From Saccoglossus kowalevskii (Eukaryota > Hemichordata > Enteropneusta > Harrimaniidae), in assembly GCF_000003605.2 (NCBI RefSeq), contig NW_003156444.1:1-14623 (forward strand): a stretch of 14,623 bases of DNA. Reading direction: 5' to 3'. Both the position numbers and the translations under genes were made by a program. Each line of letters begins with the position of its first letter. Within the stretch, counting starts at the first letter, position 1. Shown one piece after another: positions 9,310 to 14,623 of this stretch. The notes under the pieces were generated by a model. The model did not search any database. It had not been told where the DNA came from and saw only the letters and a list, made by a program, of their open reading frames with translations.

Positions 9310-9662
9310 CATGCATCAGTTGTTACTGTGAAGCTCTATGATAATTTAAAGTTACATCAACCTCTGCCATGCATCAGTTGTTAGTATGAAGCTGTGTGAC
9401 AATAACACGGTCGCATCAACCTCTACCATGCATCAGTTGTTACTACGAAACACTGTGACAATTACACGGTCGCATCAAACTCTGCCATGCATTAGTTGTT
9501 ACTATGAAGCACCGTGACAATTACACGGTCGCATCACCCTCTGCCATGCATCAGTTGTTTCTATGAAGCACTGTGACAATTACACGGCCACATCAACCTC
9601 TGCCATGCATCAGTTGTTACTATGAAGCAGTGTGACAATAACGCGGTCGCATCGCCCTATAC
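9310..9662 (+). repeat. HOR block 8, truncated (6 monomers, 353 bp)
   Basis: Order: F G H/A O-like J I. The third monomer (9427-9485) begins as H (ctacgaaacac) and ends as A followed by gcattag. E, D, C, B and most of the variable part are therefore missing. The next monomer has gaagcaccgtg, the copy that follows A(ttag) in blocks 2 to 4. This is the shortest block in the window. The length equals 6 x 59 - 1, as expected with one F and no E or D. Confidence 0.92.
9427..9485 (+). repeat. Hybrid H/A monomer, junction of the block 8 deletion
   Basis: The left half is H (ctacgaaacactgtg) and the right half is A, followed by the gcattag variant. The exchange must lie in the stretch common to both types between acactgtg and gcatc. 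Register is kept and the monomer is exactly 59 bp, as expected for homologous rather than random joining. Confidence 0.88.
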
Positions 9663-10672
9663 CATGCATCAGTTGTTACTGTGAAGCTCTATGATAATTT
9701 AAAGTTACATCAACCTCTGCCATGCATCAGTTGTTAGTATGAAGCTGTGTGACAATAACACGGTCGCATCAACCTCTACCATGCATCAGTTGTTACTACG
9801 AAACACTGTGACAATTACACGGTCGCATCGCCCTATACCATGCATCAGTTCTTACTTGAAGCACTGTGACAATTAAATTTTACACGGTCGCATAAACTTC
9901 TGCCACGCATCAGTTGTTACTATGCAACACTGTGACAATTGTTACAGTCGCATCACCCTCTGCCATGCATCAGTTGTTACTATGAAACACTGTGACAATT
10001 ACACGGTCGCATCAAACTATTCTATGCACCAGTTGTTACTATGAAGCACTGTGACAATTACACGGTCGCATCAACCTCTGCCATGCATCAGTTGTTACTG
10101 TGAAGCACTGTGACAATTACACGGTCGCATCAAACTCTGCCATGCATCAGTTGTTACTATGAAGCACTGTGACAATTACACGGTAGCATCAAACTCTGCC
10201 ATGCATCAGTTGTTACTGTGAAGCACTGTGACAATTTCACAGTCGCATCACCCTCTGCCATGCATCAGTTGTTACTATGAAGCACTGTGACAATTGTTAC
10301 AGTCGCATCACCCTCTGCCATGCATCAGTTGTTAATATGAAATACTGTGACAATTACACGGTCGCATCAAACTATTCTATGCACCAGTTGTTACTATGAA
10401 GCACTGTGACAATTACACGGTCGCATCAACCTCTGCCATGCATCAGTTGTTACTATGAAGCACTGTGACAATTACACGGTCGCATCAAACTCTGCCATGC
10501 ATCAGTTGTTACTATGAAGCACTGTGACAAATACACGATCGCATCAAACTCTGCCATGCATCAGTTGTTTCTATGAAGCACTGTGACAATTACACGGCCA
10601 CATCAACCTCTGCCATGCATCAGTTGTTACTATGAAGCAGTGTGACAATAACGCGGTCGCATCGCCCTATAC
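9663..10672 (+). repeat. HOR block 9 (17 monomers, 1010 bp)
   Basis: It is a copy of block 5 at an offset of +3501 bp, with the same monomer order and the same unusual D' and C' copies. The fifteenth monomer reads caaatacacgatcgc, where block 5 has the common form; block 4 has caaatacacgg at the equivalent place. F, G, H and E, including cagttcttactt, are shared with blocks 5 and 10. Confidence 0.92.
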
Positions 10673-10913
10673 CATGCATCAGTTGTTACTGTGAAGCTCT
10701 ATGATAATTTAAATTTACATCAACCTCTGCCATGCATCAGTTGTTAGTATGAAGCTGTGTGACAATAACACGGTCGCATCAACCTCTACCATGCATCAGT
10801 TGTTACTACGAAACACTGTGACAATTACACGGTCGCATCGCCCTATACCATGCATCAGTTCTTACTTGAAGCACTGTGACAATTAAATTTTACACGGTCG
10901 CATAAACTTCTGC

Positions 10914-10972
10914 CACGCATCAGTTGTTACTATGCAACACTGTGACAATTACACGGTCGCATCAACCTCTGC
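10914..10972 (+). repeat. Hybrid D/B monomer
   Basis: The left side is D (follows cacgcatcag, reads gcaacac) and the right side is B (caattacacgg, caacctctgc). Monomer C and the rest of D and B are absent compared with block 6. The crossover lies around the shared actgtgacaatt. Confidence 0.87.
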
Positions 10973-11445
10973 CATGCATCAGTTGTTACTGTGAAGCACT
11001 GTGACAATTACACGGTCGCATCAAACTCTGCCATGCATCAGTTGTTACTGTGAAGCACTGTGACAATGACACGGTCACATCAACCTCTGCCATGCATCAG
11101 TTGTTACTATGAAGCACTGTGACAATTACACGGTCGCATCAAACTCTGCCATGCATCAGTTGTTACTGTGAAGCACTGTGACAATTTCACAGTCGCATCA
11201 CCCTCTGCCATGCATCACTTGTTACTATGAAGCACTGTGACAATTACACGGTCGCATCAAACTCTGCCATGCATTAGTTGTTACTATGAAGCACTGTGAC
11301 AATTACACGTTCACATCAACCTCTGCCATGCATCAGTTGTTACTGTGAAGAACTGTGACAATTACACGGTCGCATAAACCTCTGTCATGCATCAGCTGTT
11401 ACTATGCAACACTGTGACATGTTTTACAGTCGCATCACCCTCTGC

Positions 11446-11504
11446 CATGCATCAGTTGTTACTATGAAACACTGTGACAATTACACGGTCGCATCACCCT
11501 CTGC
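11446..11504 (+). repeat. Hybrid L/X monomer
   Basis: It follows K, as L does, and begins gaaacac like L. It then ends caccctctgc like the X monomer that normally follows L. One monomer length has been removed, with the join in the shared central region. Confidence 0.83.
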
Positions 11505-11622
11505 CATGCATCAGTTGTTACTATGAAGCACTGTGACAATTACACGGCCACATCAACCTCTGCCATGCATCAGTTGTTACTCTGAAGCAGTGCGACAATA
11601 ACGCGGTCGCATCGCCCTATAC

Positions 11623-12985
11623 CATGCATCAGTTGTTACTGTGAAGCTCTATGATAATTTAAAGTTACATCAACCTCTGCCATGCATCAGTTGTTAATAT
11701 GAAGCTGTGTGACAATAACACGGTCGCATCAACCTCTACCATGCATCAGTTGTTACTACAAAACACTGTGACAATTACACGGTCGCATCGCCCTATACCA
11801 TGCATCAGTTGTTACTTGAAGCACTGTGACAATTAAATTTTACACGGTCGCATAAACTTCTGCCACGCATCAGTTGTTACTATGCAACACTGTGACAATT
11901 GTTACAGTCGCATCGCCCTCTGCCATGCATCAGTTGTTACTATGAAACACTGTGACAATTACACGGTCGCATCAAACTATTCTATGCACCAGTTGTTACT
12001 ATGAAGCACTGTGACAATTACACGGTCGCATCAACCTCTGTCATGCATCAGTTGTTACTGTGAAGAACTGTGACAATTACACGGTCGCATCAAACTCTGC
12101 CATGCATCAGTTGTTACTGTGAAGCACTGTGACAATTACACGTTCACATCAACCTCTGCCATGCATCAGTTGTTACTATGAAGCACTGTGACAATTACAC
12201 GGTCGCATCAAACTCTGCCATGCATCAGTTGTTACTGTGAAGCACTGTGACAATTTCACAGTCGCATCACCCTCTGCCATGCATCAGTTGTTACTATGAA
12301 GCACTGTGACAATTACACGGTCGCATCAAACTCTGCCATGCATTAGTTGTTACTATGAAGCACTGTGACAATTACACGTTCACATCAACCTCTGCCATGC
12401 ATCAGTTGTTACTGTGAAGCACTGTGGCAATTACACGGTCGCATCAAACTCTGCCATGCATCAGTTGATACTATGAAGCACTGTGACAATTACACGGTTG
12501 CATCAAACTCTGCCATGCATCAGTTGTTACTATGAAGCACTGTGACAATTACACGGTCGCATCAAACTCTGCCATGCATCAGTTGTTACTATGAAGCACT
12601 GTGACGATTACACGGTCGCATCACCCTCTGCCATGCATCAGTTGTTACTATGAAGCACTGTGACAATTACACGGTCGCATCAAACTCTGCCATGCATCAG
12701 TTGTTACTATGAAGCACTGTGACAATTACACGTTCACATCAACCTGTGCTATGCATCAGTTGTTACTATGCAACACTGTGACAATTTCACAGTCGCATCA
12801 TCCTCTGCCATGCATCAGTTGTTTCTATGAAGCACTGTGAAAATTACACGGTCGCATCAAACTCTGCCATGCATCAGTTGTTACTATGAAGCACTGTGAC
12901 AATTACACGGCCACATCAACCTCTGCCATGCATCAGTTGTTACTATGAAGCAGTGTGACAATAACGCGGTCGCATCGCCCTATAC
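11623..12985 (+). repeat. HOR block 11 (23 monomers, 1363 bp)
   Basis: This is the longest block that has a single F monomer. Order: F G H E D C B A N A M A(ttag) N A A A A-like O-like A N M A J I, with some calls in the middle run soft because A copies differ by single bases. The start matches block 7, including catcgccctctgcc in D. The middle has a run of near-identical A copies at about 12396-12600, with private changes ctgtggcaatt, cagttgatac and cggttgc. The length equals 23 x 59 + 6. Confidence 0.88.
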
Positions 12986-14112
12986 CATGCATCAGTTGTT
13001 ACTGTGAAGCTCTATGATAATTTAAAGTTACATCAACCTCTGCCATGCATCAGTTGTTAATATGAAGCTGTGTGACAATAATACGGTCGCATCAACCTCT
13101 ACCATGCATCAGTTGTTACTATGAAACACTGTGACAATTACACGGTCGCATCGCCCTATACCATGCATCAGTTGTTACTTGAAGCACTGTGACAATTAAA
13201 TTTTACACGGTCGCATAAACTTCTGCCACGCATCAGTTGTTACTATGCAACACTGTGACAATAGTTACAGTCGCATCACCCTCTGCCATGCATCAGTTGT
13301 TATTATGAAACACTGTGACAATTACACGGTCGCATCAAACTATTCTATGCACCAGTTGTTACTATGAAGCACTGTGACAATTACACGGTCGCATCAACCT
13401 CTGCCATGCATCAGTTGTTACTATGAAGCACTGTGACGTTTACACGGTCGCATCACCCTCTGTCATGCATCAGTTGTTACTATGAAGCACTGTGACAATT
13501 ACACGGTCGCATCAAACTCTGCCATGCATTAGTTGTTACTATGCAGCACTGTGACAATTACACGGTCGCATCAAACTCTGCCATGCATTAGTTGTTACTA
13601 TGAAGCACTGTGACAATTACACGGTCGCATCAAACTATTCTATGCACCAGTTGTTACTATGAAGCACTGTGACAATTACACGGTCGCATCAACCTCTGCC
13701 ATGCATCAGTTGTTACTATGAAGCACTGTGACGTTTACACGGTCGCATCACCCTCTGCCATGCATCAGTTGTTACTATGAAGCACTGTGACAATTACACG
13801 GTCGCATCAAACTCTGCCATGCATTAGTTGTTACTATGAAGCACTGTGACAATTACACGGTCGCATCAAACTCTGCCATGCATCAGTTGTTACTATGAGC
13901 ACTGTGACAATTACACGTTCACATCAACCTCTGCCATGCATCAGTTGTTACTATGAAGCAGTGTGACAAATAACGCGGTCGCATCGCCCTATACCATGCA
14001 TCAGTTGTTACTATGAAGCACTGTGACAATTACACGGCCACATCAACTTCTGCCATGCATCAGTTGTTACTATGAAGCAGTGTGACAATAACGCGGTCGC
14101 ATCGCCTTATAC
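12986..14112 (+). repeat. HOR block 12 (19 monomers, 1127 bp)
   Basis: Order: F G H E D C B O A(ttag) A(ttag) A/C B O A(ttag) A N I J I. It contains a five-monomer internal duplication and an extra I-J pair before the next F. A 1-bp deletion (ctatgagcac near 13897) and a 1-bp insertion (gacaaataacg near 13966) cancel out. D reads caatagttacag rather than caattgttacag. Confidence 0.9.
13287..13876 (+). repeat. Local tandem duplication of five monomers (2 x 295 bp)
   Basis: C-B-O-A-A at 13287-13581 is followed by A/C-B-O-A-A at 13582-13876. The marker gacgtttacac recurs exactly 295 bp apart. The first monomer of the second copy has an A left side (gaagcac) and a C right side (aaactattc, then tatgcaccag), which is the hybrid expected at the join of an unequal exchange. 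Confidence 0.88.
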
Positions 14113-14623
14113 CATGCATCAGTTGTTACTGTGAAGCTCTATGATAATTTAAAGTTACATCATCCTCTGCCATGCATCAGTTGTTAATATGAAGCTGTGT
14201 GACAATAACACGGTCGCATCAACCTCTACCATGCATCAGTTGTTACTAAAAAACACTGTGACAATTACACGGTCGCATCGCCCTATACCATGCATCAGTT
14301 GTTACTTGAAGCACTGTGACAATTAAATTTTACACGGTCGCATAAACTTTTGCCACGCATCAGTTGTTAATATGCAACACTGTGACAATTGTTACAGTCG
14401 CATCACCCTCTGCCATGCATCAGTTGTTACTATGAAACACTGTGACAATTACACGGTCGCATCAAACTATTCTATGCATCAGTTGTTACTATGAAGCACT
14501 GTGACAATTACACGTTCACATCAACCTCTGCCATGCATCAGTTGTTACTATGCAACACTGTGACAATTTCACAGTCGCATCACCCTCTGTCATGCATCAG
14601 TTGTTACTATGAAGCACTGTGAC
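14113..14623 (+). repeat. HOR block 13 (left part, cut by the window end)
   Basis: Order: F G H E D C N M, then the start of another monomer ending gaagcactgtgac. H reads ctaaaaaacac, a private form. C ends aaactattc but is followed by tatgcatcag instead of the usual tatgcaccag, and B is missing before N, so a C/N join is likely here. The array clearly continues past the right edge. Confidence 0.9.

Larger units (their letters stand above)
10673..11622 (+). repeat. HOR block 10 (16 monomers, 950 bp)
   Basis: Order: F G H E D/B A N A M A(ttag) N A K L/X J I. It corresponds to block 6 with two losses: a D-C pair (119 bp, leaving a D/B hybrid at 10914) and one monomer between K and J (59 bp, leaving an L/X hybrid at 11446). 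These account exactly for 1128 - 178 = 950 bp. F reads aaatttac in place of aaagttac, which I saw in no other copy. Confidence 0.92.
1..14623. repeat. Satellite array, about 247 tandem copies of a ~59-bp monomer
   Basis: The entire window is head-to-tail copies of one monomer, all in one orientation. A typical copy is at 4329-4387. The best conserved part is the stretch reading catgcatcagttgttact, which contains the palindrome atgcat. The middle (gaagcactgtgacaatt, then a CpG-bearing cggtcgcatc) and the last ten bases vary and define about 16 monomer types. Most monomers are exactly 59 bp; E is 65, F 58, D and K 60. No stretch of 300 bases lacks the repeat, and I see no gene, transposon or unique insert. 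Long arrays of this kind are typical of eukaryotic heterochromatin. The satellite family, chromosome position and species cannot be told from the sequence alone. Confidence 0.98.

Noticed and set aside
1-14623. CRISPR array (conserved catgcatcagttgttact block with about 40 bp between copies)
   Set aside because: The intervening segments are homologous to each other and recur in fixed order, so they are not unique spacers. The whole 59-bp unit is the repeat. No cas genes or leader are present.
1-14623. Hammerhead-type self-cleaving satellite RNA
   Set aside because: The minus strand has ctgatgc in each monomer, close to the CUGANGA core, but the last core base does not fit. I found no GAAA element in the required place on that strand and no matching stem arrangement.
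1-14623. Alpha satellite or CENP-B box
   Set aside because: The period is about 59 bp, not 171, and no stretch resembles the TTCG...GGAA...CGGG core of the CENP-B box on either strand.
1-14623. Telomeric repeat, tRNA, rRNA or transposon remnants
   Set aside because: There are no TTAGGG/TTTAGGG-type runs, no cloverleaf-like unique sequence, no inverted terminal repeats and no break in the 59-bp register that would mark an insertion.
1-14623. Repeat-protein gene (tandem 59-codon repeats from three monomers)
   Set aside because: Three monomers (177 bp) would restore frame, but each monomer carries stops such as tga in tatgaag and gtgac on the plus strand and tag, taa and tga on the minus strand. 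Every frame therefore closes within about 177 bp.

Overview
The whole window (14,623 bp) is one uninterrupted tandem satellite DNA array. It has about 247 head-to-tail copies of a monomer of about 59 bp, all in the same orientation. A typical copy lies at 4329-4387 and is about 46% G+C by hand count. I see no protein-coding gene, RNA gene, transposon or unique-sequence interruption. Because 59 leaves remainder 2 on division by 3, any stop codon in the monomer moves through all three frames within three copies (about 177 bp). This explains why both strands are almost free of long open frames. Long non-coding satellite arrays point to a eukaryote (centromeric, pericentromeric, subtelomeric or other heterochromatin). 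I do not recognise the family and cannot name the organism.

The monomers fall into recurring variants, labelled here by diagnostic motifs. F (58 bp, tctatgataa). G (gctgtgtgacaataac). H (aaacac left, gcatcgccctatacc right). E (65 bp, contains aattaaatttta). D (60 bp, gcaacac and caattgttacag). C (aaacac left, aaactattc right, followed by tatgcaccag). B (caacctctgcc). A (caaactctgcc; some copies are followed by gcattag instead of gcatcag). N (acgttcacatc). M (caatttcacag, caccctctgcc). O (gacgtttacac, caccctctgcc). J (cggccacatc). I (gcagtgtgacaataac, gcatcgccctatacc). K (60 bp, gacatgttttacag). L (caacataagcc). X (caataaca with caccctctgcc).

These variants recur in a fixed order, giving a higher-order repeat (HOR). 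A nearly constant cassette I-F-G-H-E-D-C-B (about 480 bp) alternates with a variable run of A, B, N, M, O, K, L, X and J monomers. With F as the start of each block, F monomers begin at 469, 2665, 3851, 5037, 6162, 7172, 8300, 9310, 9663, 10673, 11623, 12986 and 14113. The spacings are 2196 (two blocks, one lacking F), 1186, 1186, 1125, 1010, 1128, 1010, 353, 1010, 950, 1363 and 1127 bp. Each spacing equals a whole number of monomers plus the known length offsets (E +6, F -1, D +1, K +1, and a few single-base indels), so the parse closes exactly.

Above the HOR is a third tier. The stretch 6162-8895 recurs at 9663-12218 with two internal losses, and 2074-3083 recurs at 7709-8718 at a constant offset of 5635 bp. 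Hybrid monomers mark the points where blocks were shortened, joined or duplicated, which is what unequal crossing-over between out-of-register copies would leave. The first complete monomers (1-172) are more diverged than the rest and may be nearing an array edge. The right end is cut mid-monomer, so the array continues beyond the window.
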